Assembly: GCA_963838795.1 (NCBI GenBank) | Contig: CAWISL010000011.1 | Location: 186,001-250,000, forward strand | Direction: 5' to 3' | Length of the DNA: 64,000 nucleotides | From: JAIBJN01 sp963838795 | Lineage (GTDB): Bacteria > Actinomycetota > Thermoleophilia > Gaiellales > Gaiellaceae | Shown: one piece after another, positions 32,816 through 41,353 of the stretch | Layout of the letters: each line of letters starts with the position of its first letter | Position numbering within the stretch: the first letter of the stretch is position 1 | Position numbers and translations under genes: made by a program | The notes under the pieces: generated by a model | Database searches by the model: none | What the model was told of the DNA's origin: nothing | Seen by the model: the letters and a program-made list of their open reading frames with translations, nothing else

Positions 32816-32846
32816 GCCTGGCGAGTTCGCGCTCGGCTCGCCAGGC
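32816..32846 (+). terminator. Hairpin terminator downstream of marR
   Basis: GCCTGGCGAG and CTCGCCAGGC form a perfect 10-bp stem with an 11-nt loop, flanked on both sides by TGGCC. It separates marR from the cupin gene. Confidence 0.65.
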
Positions 32847-32885
32847 TGGCCGCATGAAGACCATCGATTCGCCGAGCAGGTAGCC

Positions 32886-33332
32886 GTGACGCCGTCCACG
32901 GCATCCGGTCGCATCGCGTCCGCGGAGAGCGAGACCCTGTCGGGCTTCATGGCGCCGCTCCACGCCCACGCGGCCGCGGAGGCCGTGTACGTCCTCGAGG
33001 GCCGCCTGACCGTCTTCGCCGGTGCCGAAACGGCCACGCTCGAGCCAGGCGAGAGCTTCGTCGTCCGCGCCGGCGTCGCCCACACGTATCGGGCCGAGTC
33101 CTCGCGGGCTCGCGCCCTCTTCACGACGTTCGCATCGTCCTCTGGCCGTTATGAGGCGTTCCTGCGCGCAGCCGGGCCGGTCGAGGTCGATCGGGCAGGC
33201 GCCCCGCCGGCCTGGTCGTCGGACGACGACGCGGCCGTGGTCGGGGCGATTGCGGCGGCCGCGGGCGTGACGTTGTTCGGGCCTCCTGGAGCGCTGCCGG
33301 ACGACGCCGAGATCCCTGCGCGCGCGGCCTAG
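32886..33332 (+). CDS. Cupin-domain protein
   Basis: The product has 148 residues from GTG at 32886; the start is uncertain as the frame is open further upstream. The cupin motif 1 (PLHAHAAAEAVYVLEGRLTV) and motif 2 (LEPGESFVVRAGVAHTYR) supply the His/Glu metal ligands. About 60 residues follow the barrel. Small single-domain cupins of this type bind small ligands or act as simple dioxygenases or isomerases; the substrate is unknown. Confidence 0.8.
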   Translation: MTPSTASGRIASAESETLSGFMAPLHAHAAAEAVYVLEGRLTVFAGAETATLEPGESFVVRAGVAHTYRAESSRARALFTTFASSSGRYEAFLRAAGPVEVDRAGAPPAWSSDDDAAVVGAIAAAAGVTLFGPPGALPDDAEIPARAA

Positions 33333-33375
33333 CGGGAGGAATTCGAGCTTTCGCAGCCTCGTTTAATGAGGTGTG

Positions 33376-33636
33376 ATGCGAACGATCAAGGACATCCGGG
33401 CCGAGCTCGAGCGTGCCGTCGCACGGCGCGCCGAGCTCTGGCACGAGCTCAACGGCGGCGTTGATCCGGCCAAGTCGGCCGAGGCCGCCGAGCTCTCCAG
33501 GCAGATCGACGAGCTGTGGGCGGAGACGCGTGCTCTGCGTGCGCACGACCGCTTCGGCCCGTCGGACGCCATCCGCGCCCGCGCGCGAGCCGAAGAGCGG
33601 CTCGAGCGCGACTCGCGGCGACTCAAGGCCGCTTAG
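33376..33636 (+). CDS. Small coiled-coil protein of unknown function
   Basis: The product has 86 residues from ATG at 33376 (a GTG lies one codon upstream). It is highly charged, with heptad-like runs (IKDIRAELERAVARRAELWH and the SRQIDELWAETRALRAHDRF segment). Two or three amphipathic helices are likely. No family is recognised. It ends convergently on the zinc-ribbon gene with a shared hairpin. Confidence 0.6.
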   Translation: MRTIKDIRAELERAVARRAELWHELNGGVDPAKSAEAAELSRQIDELWAETRALRAHDRFGPSDAIRARARAEERLERDSRRLKAA

Positions 33637-33649
33637 ACGGTCACCTCGA

Positions 33650-33671
33650 GAAGGCCGCTCAGGCGGCCTTC
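33650..33671. terminator. Convergent hairpin
   Basis: GAAGGCCGC, loop TCAG, GCGGCCTTC: a 9-bp stem. The TCA in the loop is the complement of the stop codon of the minus-strand gene, so the hairpin is partly coding on that strand and serves both directions. Confidence 0.7.
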
Positions 33672-33907
33672 TCCTCTGCGGGGGCAACGCGGTCGGCCGC
33701 GAGCGGCATCAGGTAGCCGCAGCGGGTGCAGACGACGACGATCACCGGGATGGAGTCGTCGCCGCCCCGTGAGGAAGCGAGCTCGCACGGCTGCTGGCCG
33801 ACGCCGAGCTGATCCACCGCCTTGCAAAGCGGGCAGGAGACCGCGTAGCGAGCCAGGTGCTCCTCGACGACGGCGACGTCGACGCCGGCGGCCGCAGATT
33901 TCGCCAT
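33659..33907 (-). CDS. Small zinc-ribbon-like protein
   Basis: The product has 82 residues from ATG at 33907. Two Cys pairs, CPLC in the middle (VSCPLCKAVDQLG) and CTRC near the end (VVVCTRCGYLMP), can form a zinc ribbon. An insert of about 25 residues separates them. The pattern is reminiscent of small bacterial zinc-binding proteins; no specific family or function is recognised. Confidence 0.65.
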   Translation of the reverse strand: MAKSAAAGVDVAVVEEHLARYAVSCPLCKAVDQLGVGQQPCELASSRGGDDSIPVIVVVCTRCGYLMPLAADRVAPAEEKAA

Positions 33908-33993
33908 GCTCCGACCGTAGCGGCGGCCCCGCACGTGGTCATTCCCCCGTTCGGGGAGGAACGACAAAAGTCAACAGCGAGGACGACGGCACA

Positions 33994-34938
33994 ATGAGGA
34001 CGATGCATAGCCATCACGACCACGGAACCGCCCGCGCGAGCGGCACCGCCGATCGCAGGCTGCTCGCGGTCTCGCTCGCGCTCCTCCTCGGCTTCATGGC
34101 GGCAGAGGTCGTCTTCGGCATCCTCGCCAATTCTCTGGCGCTGCTCGCCGACGCCGGCCACATGCTGACCGACGCAGCCTCCCTCGCCCTGGCGCTCCTC
34201 GCAGCCTCGCTCGCGACCCGGCCGGCGGGTGGCCGCTGGACCTTCGGCTTCGGCCGCGTAGAGATCCTCGCGGCGCAGGTCAACGGCCTCACGCTCCTGC
34301 TCTTCGGGGTCTGGATCGTGTACGAGGCGATCGTCCGACTCGTCGACCCGCCCGAGGTCGACGCCGCAGTCGTCGGCGTCGTCGCGGCGGCCGGGATTGC
34401 GGTGAACCTGGTAGTGGTCGCGCTTCTCTCCCGCGCGCGCCGCCGAAGCCTCAACATCCGTGGCGCGTATCTCCACATCGCGACGGACCTCGCTGCCTTC
34501 GCGGGCACAGGGCTCGCGGCCGCCCTCATCCTTGTGACCGGCTGGAACCGGCTCGACCCGCTCGCCTCGCTGCTCGTCGCCGGGCTGATGTTCGCCGCCG
34601 CCTGGTCGCTCCTGCGGGAGTCCGGGCGCATCTTCCTCGAAGGCGCCCCCGCCTCCGCGCCGCCGGCGGACGTGGGGCCTGCCATCGCGGGCCATCCCGG
34701 GGTCGTAGAGACCCATGACCTCCACGTCTGGACGGTCACCGACGGCTTCCCGGCCCTCTCCGCCCACGTCCTCGTCCAGCCCGGCGCCGACTGCCACCGG
34801 ATCCGGCTCGAGCTGGAGTCCCTCCTGCACGAGCGGTTCGGGATCGACCACACGACGCTGCAGGTCGAGCACGTCGGAACGGCGCGCGGGCTCGAGATCA
34901 CCCGTGCAAGGTCGAGCGGAAGTGACCTGCTAGCCTGA
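33994..34938 (+). CDS. CDF-family cation efflux protein (CzcD/ZitB-like)
   Basis: The product has 314 residues from ATG at 33994 (ATG 34003 is also possible). A His-rich start (HSHHDHG) is followed by six membrane segments with NSLALLADAGHMLTDAASL, which carries the Asp/His metal site, and the second site in YLHIATDLAAFAG. The C-terminal cytoplasmic domain (about 225-300) has HDLHVWTV. It exports Zn2+ or related ions in exchange for protons. It stands alone before secG. Confidence 0.92.
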   Translation: MRTMHSHHDHGTARASGTADRRLLAVSLALLLGFMAAEVVFGILANSLALLADAGHMLTDAASLALALLAASLATRPAGGRWTFGFGRVEILAAQVNGLTLLLFGVWIVYEAIVRLVDPPEVDAAVVGVVAAAGIAVNLVVVALLSRARRRSLNIRGAYLHIATDLAAFAGTGLAAALILVTGWNRLDPLASLLVAGLMFAAAWSLLRESGRIFLEGAPASAPPADVGPAIAGHPGVVETHDLHVWTVTDGFPALSAHVLVQPGADCHRIRLELESLLHERFGIDHTTLQVEHVGTARGLEITRARSSGSDLLA

Positions 34939-34942
34939 GCGC

Positions 34943-35164
34943 GTGCTCGGGTTCTTCGCCGTCATCCAGGTTCTCCTCTCCGCCGGCCTCATCGGCCTCG
35001 TGCTCATGCACTCGGGCCGCGACACAGGCTTCGGCGGGATGGGCTTCACGCCGGCGTCCCAGGGAGGTCAGCACATCGTCGAGCGGAACCTGACCCGTCT
35101 GACCGTGGTCGTGGCGCTCCTCTTCGCCGCCAACACGATCATCCTCTTCTACCAGTTCGAGTAA
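34943..35164 (+). CDS. secG: Protein translocase subunit SecG
   Basis: The product has 73 residues, with two membrane segments (LGFFAVIQVLLSAGLIGLVL and VVVALLFAANTIILFYQ) joined by a loop with GFGGMGF. This is the small SecG subunit that assists SecYE. GTG at 34943. Its 3' end overlaps the convergent MoaD-like gene by 16 bp. Confidence 0.88.
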   Translation: MLGFFAVIQVLLSAGLIGLVLMHSGRDTGFGGMGFTPASQGGQHIVERNLTRLTVVVALLFAANTIILFYQFE

Positions 35165-35424
35165 GAATCCCCGCCGGCGATTGCGGCGACCAGCCGGATC
35201 TGTTCGGCACCCTCGAGCTTCGTCGCCAGGCCGTCGCGGTTCCGCGCGTCGGCGCCGTCGACATAGACGTTGACCAGCGTGCGAAGCTCGCCGCGCTCGT
35301 CGAAGACCAGGTTCGCCACCGGCAGTGCGCGAAGGGCGTCCCCGACAGTCTCGGCGTCCACCTCGAAGCGCTTGCGGCCGCCGGCCTCGGCGGCGAGGAG
35401 GGACGGGAGGACGACTACCGTCAC
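35149..35424 (-). CDS. MoaD/ThiS-like ubiquitin-fold protein with tail after Gly-Gly
   Basis: The product has 91 residues from GTG at 35424. A beta-grasp pattern is clear: VVVLPSLLAAEAGGRKRFEV, then VGDALRALPVANLVFDERGE, LVNVYVDGADARN and EQIRLVAAIAGG. In MoaD, ThiS and SAMP proteins the diglycine is the C-terminus and is adenylated or conjugated. Here Gly84-Gly85 is followed by DSYSNW, so the tail would have to be removed for such use, as with ubiquitin precursors. It overlaps the BNR gene by 4 bp (ATGA) and belongs to the same transcript. No MoeB/ThiF-like E1 is in the window. Confidence 0.75.
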   Translation of the reverse strand: MTVVVLPSLLAAEAGGRKRFEVDAETVGDALRALPVANLVFDERGELRTLVNVYVDGADARNRDGLATKLEGAEQIRLVAAIAGGDSYSNW

Positions 35425-36488
35425 GCGGCCGCTTCCACCGAGAGGATCGGCGGGAGCTGGGCGGCGGCCTCGAGCCAAGTCTCGCCGGCATCAGGGGAGA
35501 CGAAGAGCGAGCCGCTCTGCGTGCCGAGGTAGATGCCGGGCGGGTCGAGGCGGTCGGAGGAGAAGCCCTCCCGCATGACCGCGCCCCAGGCGGGCTGCGG
35601 CAAGCCCTCGGTCAGGAGCGCCCAGGACGAGCCGCCGTCGCGCGTCCGGTAGACGCCGAGCCGCCCGTTCGGGGTCACCCGGTTCTCGGAGCTCTCCTCG
35701 GGGACGACGAACGCGGCGTCCGGCTCCCGGTGGTCGAGGGCGAGCGGGAAGCCGAAGCCGCTCGGCAGCCCGTTGGCCTCGAGGCGCTCCCAGCTGTCGC
35801 CACGGTCGTCGGAGCGGTAGACACCACAGTGGTTCTGCTGCCAGAGCCGCTCGGGCTTGGCGGGGTGAAGGAGGAGCTTGTGCACGCACTGCCCCAGCTC
35901 GGGGAACGGATCCGGGAGGAAGTCGGCGGCGGTGCCCTGGTTCGCGGGCGCCCACGTCTCGCCGCCGTCGTCGCTCCTGAAGACGCCGGCCGCGGAGATG
36001 CCGACGTACAGGCGCTGTGGCTCGTCGGGATCGAGCGCGATCGAGTGGCAGCACATGCCGCCGGCGCCCGGGTTCCAGCGATCTCGCGTGTCGTGCCGCA
36101 CGATGCCGTCGACCGGCTGCCAGGTCGCGCCTCCGTCGTCGCTGCGAAACAGGACGCCCGGCGCGGCGCCGAGCCAGAGCCGCCCGTCCTCGCCAACGCG
36201 CCCCGGCTCGACGTGCCAGGTCTTCTCCAGCGTCAGCCCGGTGTCCTCGGGAAGACCGAGCTCCTCGGCGCGGGCCCAGGTGTCGCCCCGGTCGGACGAC
36301 CGGTGGACGGTGGCGCCGTAGACCTCGCTGTTCGTGGCGGCGTGAATCGTCCCGTCGCGGGGGTCGACGATCCCGTGGAAGACGGACCAGCCGGTGAGGA
36401 ACGGGCCTGTGAGCTCCCATTCGCGGCGACCCTCGTCGCTCTCGAGGACGAAGAGCCCCTTGCGGGTGCCGACGATCACGACCGGCAT
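35421..36488 (-). CDS. BNR/Asp-box beta-propeller protein (sialidase-like or YCF48-like)
   Basis: The product has 355 residues. Several Asp-box repeats are visible (HRSSDRGDTWARAE, FRSDDGGATWQPVD, FRSDDGGETWAPAN, YRSDDRGDSWERLE, YRTRDGGSSWALL, FVSPDAGETWLEAA), giving a propeller of about six blades. Sialidase catalytic residues cannot be confirmed, and the absence of a signal peptide argues for a cytoplasmic protein. It is coupled to the MoaD-like gene, a pairing I recall from other bacteria. Function unknown. Confidence 0.82.
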   Translation of the reverse strand: MPVVIVGTRKGLFVLESDEGRREWELTGPFLTGWSVFHGIVDPRDGTIHAATNSEVYGATVHRSSDRGDTWARAEELGLPEDTGLTLEKTWHVEPGRVGEDGRLWLGAAPGVLFRSDDGGATWQPVDGIVRHDTRDRWNPGAGGMCCHSIALDPDEPQRLYVGISAAGVFRSDDGGETWAPANQGTAADFLPDPFPELGQCVHKLLLHPAKPERLWQQNHCGVYRSDDRGDSWERLEANGLPSGFGFPLALDHREPDAAFVVPEESSENRVTPNGRLGVYRTRDGGSSWALLTEGLPQPAWGAVMREGFSSDRLDPPGIYLGTQSGSLFVSPDAGETWLEAAAQLPPILSVEAAA

Positions 36489-37852
36489 CAGAGCCCCGGT
36501 CCCGACCCCGTTCCGACGATCGTGAACGCGTCCGTCGCCACCGCAGGGACGAGGGTACCGAACGGGTAGCGCTCGTCGTAGAAGTCACTGCGGTTGACCA
36601 GGGTGACGTCCTTCGTGAGCCCGAGGAGGCCGGCCGCGAGGGCGGGGAACGACGTCGTGAAGCGAAGGTTGACCACCGGGGTGGTCACGGTGCCCCCTTC
36701 GACCCGGAACGTCCCGTCTCGCGTCATCCCCGTGATGATCCCCTCGCGCGGGTCGACGACGCCCAGGTAGTGGAGTCGCGTCACGTAGATGCCGTCGCCG
36801 ACGCGCTCGGCGAGCTCGTCGATCGAGGCCGCGTCTCCGCCCGCCATCGAAAGGTTGAACGGAATCGGCCCGAACGCCTGGGCGGGAGGAGCGAGGCCAT
36901 GACCGGTCGAGACGTGCCCGTCGCCGGCCTGCTTGGCGGTGCGGCGGTCCCAGACGACGTCGCGGGCGACGCCGTCCTCGACGATGAGCACGGGCTGCTT
37001 GGGCACGCCCTCCATGTCGAACGCCTTCGGGTAGCAGAGCGGGTCGAGTCCCTCGTCTCGGACGGTGAAGCTCTCGTCGAAGAGCGCCTCGCCGAGCCGC
37101 CCGGAGAGGTAGCTGCGCCCCTCGAGGAGTGCGAGCGCGTTGAGCGACGTGAAGGCGAAGTAGAAGAGGAGCTCCGAGATCGCGTACGGCTCGAGTACCG
37201 CGCGGAAGGTCTGGGGCTCGACGGGAGTCGCACGGCGGGTTCGCGCGGCCTTCTCGGCAGCCTCGCGCGCCACGGCTGCGGGGTCGAGGTCGGACGCTCG
37301 CCAGGAGGTCGACTCCGCGTAGCCCGACGAGTCGTCGGAAGCGGCGAGCGCCAGGACGCTCGCGTCCGTCATCACCTGGGAGACGGCGAGGCCGGTCGTC
37401 GATGCGACCGCGAGCTCGGTGACGCCGCTCGTGTAGTAGCCGTAGAGCCCGAGATCAGGCGCCGCGCCGATCGCCTCGGCCGCCGCCTCCGCCTGGTCCT
37501 CCGGCGACAGGGCCGCCGTCGCCTCGTCGAAGCCTTCGACCGCGGGCACGGGCGCGGGCTCCTGGAGCCCCGCGAACCCCGGGTCGACAGGCGAGCTCTC
37601 GGCGGCCTCGGCGGCACGGCCGGCCGCTGCTGCGAGCCCCTCGTCGTCGACGCGGTTCGTCGTCGCACAGCCCACCCGGCCGTCGCGGACGACGCGGAGC
37701 GTCACGGTCTCGTCCCTGATCAGGGTCGGCTGGTGGACGGCGGAGGCCGCGTAGCGGGCGAAGCCGGAGCTCTCGACGTGGACCGACGCGTCGGCCTCGT
37801 CGCCCTCGGCGGCCTTGACCGCGCGCTCCGCGAGCTCCAGAGCTCGGCTCAT
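36488..37852 (-). CDS. TldE/PmbA-like metalloprotease subunit
   Basis: The product has 454 residues. It aligns in layout with TldE: an N-terminal TldD/E core (RDETVTLRVVRDGRVGCATT), a long middle and the C-terminal VVDPREGIITGMTRDGTFRVE, GTVTTPVVNLRFTTSFPALA segment. It has no HExxxH zinc motif, as expected for the non-catalytic partner. TldD/TldE act together to trim small peptides such as microcins. It lies 40 nt downstream of tldD; its stop shares one base with the next start. Confidence 0.9.
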   Translation of the reverse strand: MSRALELAERAVKAAEGDEADASVHVESSGFARYAASAVHQPTLIRDETVTLRVVRDGRVGCATTNRVDDEGLAAAAGRAAEAAESSPVDPGFAGLQEPAPVPAVEGFDEATAALSPEDQAEAAAEAIGAAPDLGLYGYYTSGVTELAVASTTGLAVSQVMTDASVLALAASDDSSGYAESTSWRASDLDPAAVAREAAEKAARTRRATPVEPQTFRAVLEPYAISELLFYFAFTSLNALALLEGRSYLSGRLGEALFDESFTVRDEGLDPLCYPKAFDMEGVPKQPVLIVEDGVARDVVWDRRTAKQAGDGHVSTGHGLAPPAQAFGPIPFNLSMAGGDAASIDELAERVGDGIYVTRLHYLGVVDPREGIITGMTRDGTFRVEGGTVTTPVVNLRFTTSFPALAAGLLGLTKDVTLVNRSDFYDERYPFGTLVPAVATDAFTIVGTGSGPGL

Positions 37853-37892
37853 GGGCCCTCCCCCGCAGGAGCGAGCCGAACGCGAGCGACGC

Positions 37893-39356
37893 TCACGACC
37901 GGACGCCCACCTGGACGTCGCGGAAGCGCGCGGGCGAGGTGCCGTGCGAGACGTGAGCGTGCTGGCCGGGCTGGCCCTTCCCGCAGTTCGTGAGCCCGAA
38001 CATCGTCCACTCCCCGGGCCCGGCGACGGCGTCGAGCCTTCCCCAGAACTCCGGCGTCACGCCCATGTACGTCGGGTCGCGCAGCATCCTCCCGAGCTTG
38101 CCCTTCTTGATCTCCCACGCGACCTGCGTGCCGAACTGGAAGTTGAGTCGCTTGTCGTCGATCGACCAGCTCTTGTTCGTGGAGAGGTAGAGGCCGTCGT
38201 CCACGTCCGCGAGCAGGTCCTCGAGCGTCCCGGCGCCAGGCTCGAGGTGGAGGTTGGTCATGCGGACGAGCGGCATGCGGCTCCAGTTGTCCGCGCGCAT
38301 GGAGCCGCCGAGGTCGCGGCCGATCAGCGCCGAGGTCTCGCGTGAGGCGAGGTAGCCGGTGAGGAGGCCGGCCTCGACCACCGGCTGGCGCCTGGCGGGC
38401 GCGCCCTCGTCGTCCCAGCCGAACGTGCCGAGCCCGAGCGAGGTCGTCGGGTCGGCGGTGATGTTCATCTGCTCGGAGCCGTAGCGCAGGCTGCCGAGGT
38501 CGCCCGGCTTGAGAAAGCTCGTCCCGGCATACGCGGCCTCGGTGCCGTAGACCCGGTCGAGCTCGGTCGGGTGGCCGACCGACTCGTGCACCTGGAGCAC
38601 CATCTGCTCGGCGTCGACGACGATGGTGGTCACGCCCGCGGGACAGGCCGGAGCCGTGAGGAGCGCCGCGGCCTCCTCGCCGACGCGAGGCGCCTCGCGG
38701 TCGAGCCCGAGGGCCTCGACGAACGCCCAGCCGGCCTGGGCGCTCGAGCCGCCGTGAGCGCTCGGATAGCTGCGATTCTGGACTTGCCCCTCGTCCGACA
38801 CTGCGAGTGCGTCGATCCCGCCTCCGCACTCGACAAAGCGCTGAGTGACGTTCGCGCCCTCGGACGAGCGGAAGACGCGGTACTCGCGCATGGCGCGCAC
38901 GCTTGCCTCGGTGATCTTCACCTCCTGCCGTCTCATCCCCTCCTCGGCGCGCAGGCAGAGCGCGATCTTCTCCTCCAGCGAAACCTCGACCGGGTCACGC
39001 TCCATCGGCGCCGCGTAGTCGCCGTTCGCCGCCGGGATCGGCGTCAGCTCCACGTGCGTGCGTGCGCGGGACGCGCTCGCCCGGGCGAAGGACACGGCCC
39101 GTACGGCCGCATCGCGCGCTCCTTCCTCAGTAAGTCGGGGGTCGCCGGCGAAGCCCCAGGCGCCGTCCACGAGCACGCGGACGCCGACCCCCTCGGTCTC
39201 GGAGTCGGAGACGGAGTCGACCTCACCGTTCTTCGTCGCTACGAGCTGCGCGCGGCGCTGGACGACGCGGGAGTCCGCGTAGCCGGCGCCTGCGGCGACG
39301 GCGGCGTCGATCGCGTGTCCTGCGAGGTCCTGCACGGCCGCCCGTACATTAGTCAC
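37893..39356 (-). CDS. tldD: TldD-like metalloprotease
   Basis: The product has 487 residues. The zinc motif HExxxH is seen as H257-E258-SVG-H262 (QVHESVGHPTELD), followed by MNITADPTTSLGLGTFGWDDEGA-type signature and NKSWSIDDKRLNFQFGTQ. It forms a heterodimer with TldE and degrades or matures short unfolded peptides. It sits at the head of the run tldD-tldE-BNR-MoaD-like. The natural peptide substrate is not evident; no small modified-peptide gene was recognised nearby. Confidence 0.93.
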   Translation of the reverse strand: MTNVRAAVQDLAGHAIDAAVAAGAGYADSRVVQRRAQLVATKNGEVDSVSDSETEGVGVRVLVDGAWGFAGDPRLTEEGARDAAVRAVSFARASASRARTHVELTPIPAANGDYAAPMERDPVEVSLEEKIALCLRAEEGMRRQEVKITEASVRAMREYRVFRSSEGANVTQRFVECGGGIDALAVSDEGQVQNRSYPSAHGGSSAQAGWAFVEALGLDREAPRVGEEAAALLTAPACPAGVTTIVVDAEQMVLQVHESVGHPTELDRVYGTEAAYAGTSFLKPGDLGSLRYGSEQMNITADPTTSLGLGTFGWDDEGAPARRQPVVEAGLLTGYLASRETSALIGRDLGGSMRADNWSRMPLVRMTNLHLEPGAGTLEDLLADVDDGLYLSTNKSWSIDDKRLNFQFGTQVAWEIKKGKLGRMLRDPTYMGVTPEFWGRLDAVAGPGEWTMFGLTNCGKGQPGQHAHVSHGTSPARFRDVQVGVRS

Positions 39357-39378
39357 GCGCGCGGGCGGCCCGGAAGGG

Positions 39379-40464
39379 TCAGCGCCAGGCCAGGCCGACG
39401 GTGTCTGCCTGGAGGCTGAACCGGGTCGTCCAGTCGGAGGTGCGGAGGAAGTAGACGTTGCGGTCGTCGGCCGCGTACGCGAGCCAGTCGCCGTCGGGCG
39501 ACCAGTCGAAGGCGCGCGCCGGGATGGAGGACGAGGCCCAAACCCTGCCGGCGTCGCGGTCGTAGACCTCTAGGTAGCCGTTCGGGGTGAGGGCTACGTA
39601 CCTCCCGGTCGGGTCGGCGAGCGGGGTCGTCGTGGTGCGGCCGACGAGGCCGTTCGCGCCCTTAGGCCGGCGGCCCTTCCTGTACGCGGCCAGCCACGAT
39701 CCGCCGCGGGTGCGGAGCACCGCCGTGAGCCGGGTGGTGTCGAGCCAGACCAGGGCGTCGACCGACCTGAGGCGGTCGCCCTCGGGGAGCGCCCGCGCGA
39801 GCTTGCGTCGCGACACCGTCGTCCGCGAGCAGTAAGGCCCGACCTCCTTGGGCCCGAAGGAGATGGGAGGGCTCATGAGCTCCCGGGCCTCGCCGCACTC
39901 GTTGCTCCACTCGACCACCCGTCCCGACAGCGCGTGGGTGAGCATGCCGTCGGGTTTGAACGCAGGAGCTGAGCCGGCGAGGCGGAGCGCGCCCGCGTGC
40001 CTCGCATCGACGACCTCGAGGCGGCCGGGCCTGGTCTGAGCGGCGGAGACCGAGACCGTGGGGCTCCACGCGGCTCCCCGGCCCGCGGCGTGCTCGCCGT
40101 CGGCCGAGACCGTGAACGGGCAGCCGCGCACCGGGGGGCCCCGGGTAAGCTCGAGCTCGGGCAGGAGAAGCGCCCGCAGCGGCCGGGTGTCCCCGCCTCC
40201 GCAGTCGTCGGCGCTGAGGTAGAGCGTCCCCCGGATACCGTTTCCGCTCAGGCGGTCGGCAAGGCCGGCCCGATCCTCGTCCCACGGCGGCGTCTCAGGG
40301 GCCGGCTCGGCCTCGACCTCCGGCGCAGGCGGCGCCGGCGCGGTGTCCGCCGGCGCGGGCTCGGCACGGGGCTGATCGCGTGGATCTCGGAGCGCATCGC
40401 CGACCGCGACGGCAAAGAGCGCTGCCAGGCCGAGGGCGAGCACCAACGTCACGGTGCGGCGCAT
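39379..40464 (-). CDS. Membrane-anchored beta-propeller-like protein
   Basis: The product has 361 residues. ATG at 40464 starts an N-terminal membrane segment (MRRTVTLVLALGLAALFAVA) followed by a Pro/Ala/Glu linker (about 25-65) and an extracellular domain with blade-like repeats near the end (YVALTPNGYLEVYDRDAGRV, FDWSPDGDWLAYAADDRNVY). This is WD40/TolB-like, but no enzyme motif is seen. It ends 22 nt before tldD and may be a separate unit upstream of it. Confidence 0.75.
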   Translation of the reverse strand: MRRTVTLVLALGLAALFAVAVGDALRDPRDQPRAEPAPADTAPAPPAPEVEAEPAPETPPWDEDRAGLADRLSGNGIRGTLYLSADDCGGGDTRPLRALLLPELELTRGPPVRGCPFTVSADGEHAAGRGAAWSPTVSVSAAQTRPGRLEVVDARHAGALRLAGSAPAFKPDGMLTHALSGRVVEWSNECGEARELMSPPISFGPKEVGPYCSRTTVSRRKLARALPEGDRLRSVDALVWLDTTRLTAVLRTRGGSWLAAYRKGRRPKGANGLVGRTTTTPLADPTGRYVALTPNGYLEVYDRDAGRVWASSSIPARAFDWSPDGDWLAYAADDRNVYFLRTSDWTTRFSLQADTVGLAWR

Positions 40465-40495
40465 CGTCTTCTGACGATACGCCGCCGAAATGACG

Positions 40496-40517
40496 AAGGG
40501 CGCCTGCGGGCGCCCTT
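40496..40517 (-). terminator. Terminator of tRNA-Leu
   Basis: AAGGGCGCC, loop TGCG, GGCGCCCTT: a 9-bp perfect stem that begins 3 nt beyond the 3' end of the minus-strand tRNA. Confidence 0.8.
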
Positions 40518-40520
40518 GCA

Positions 40521-40606
<86 letters not shown>

Positions 40607-40639
40607 GTGACCTGCCGAATTGTAGCGTCTGGGGTTCGT

Positions 40640-40668
40640 TTGACTCCGTCCGGTAGGCGCGCTACCTT
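40640..40668 (+). promoter_or_regulatory. lexA promoter
   Basis: TTGACT (40640-40645), 17-nt spacer, TACCTT (40663-40668). The SOS box follows 3 nt after the -10, so LexA would block the start site. Confidence 0.8.
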
Positions 40669-40671
40669 GTG

Positions 40672-40685
40672 CGAACAGACGTTCG
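40672..40685. promoter_or_regulatory. SOS box (LexA operator)
   Basis: CGAACAGACGTTCG fits the actinobacterial/Gram-positive LexA consensus CGAAC-N4-GTTCG exactly. It lies between the lexA -10 element and its start codon, as expected for autorepression. Confidence 0.93.
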
Positions 40686-40702
40686 ACCAGCGAGGGAGGC
40701 AG

Positions 40703-41347
40703 ATGCTCACGCAGCGCCAGCGGGAGGTCTACGAGTTCGTCGTCAGCTACACCGACTCACACGGGTATCCGCCCACCGTGCGCGAGATCGGGGAGGCGGT
40801 GGGGCTCGCGTCGCCGTCCACCGTCCACGCCCATCTGGCCAATCTCGAGCGCCAGGGCTACCTGCGGCGCGACCCGACGAAGCCGCGGGCCCTCGAGCTC
40901 ACCAAGCGCGAGCGGACGGCCACGGGCGCCTCGGTCTCGGTGCCGGACGTGGGCGAGGTGCGCGTGCTTCCGCTCGTCGGCGAGATCGCGGCCGGTGGGC
41001 CGCTGCTCGCGGAGGAGAACGTCGAGGACCACCTGGCGGTTCCGGACACGCTCTCGCGGGGAGGCGAGGAGTTTCTCCTGCGCGTCAAGGGCGAGAGCAT
41101 GGTCGACGCGGGGATCCTCGACGGCGACTTCGTCGTCGTGCAGCGGCAGCAGACCGCGCGCGACGGGGACATCGTGGTCGCGCTCGCCGGTCAGGACGAG
41201 GCTGCCGACGAGGCGACGGTCAAGCGTTTCTTCCGGGAGAAGGGCAGGGTGCGCCTGCAGCCCGAGAACTCAGCGATGGAGCCGCTCTACCCCGAGCATG
41301 TCAGCGTCCTGGGCAAGGTCGTCGGCGTCTTCCGGAGGGTGGGGTAG
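40703..41347 (+). CDS. lexA: SOS response repressor LexA
   Basis: The product has 214 residues. ATG at 40703 follows GAGGGAGG. The N-terminal winged helix (about 1-68, VREIGEAVGLASPSTVHAHL) binds the SOS box. The C-terminal latent protease has the Ala97-Gly98 cleavage site (GEIAAGGPL), Ser132 in GESMVDAG and Lys174 in TVKRFF. RecA filaments trigger self-cleavage and derepression. The 5' end carries a clear promoter and SOS box. Confidence 0.98.
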   Translation: MLTQRQREVYEFVVSYTDSHGYPPTVREIGEAVGLASPSTVHAHLANLERQGYLRRDPTKPRALELTKRERTATGASVSVPDVGEVRVLPLVGEIAAGGPLLAEENVEDHLAVPDTLSRGGEEFLLRVKGESMVDAGILDGDFVVVQRQQTARDGDIVVALAGQDEAADEATVKRFFREKGRVRLQPENSAMEPLYPEHVSVLGKVVGVFRRVG

Positions 41348-41353
41348 GGCTCG

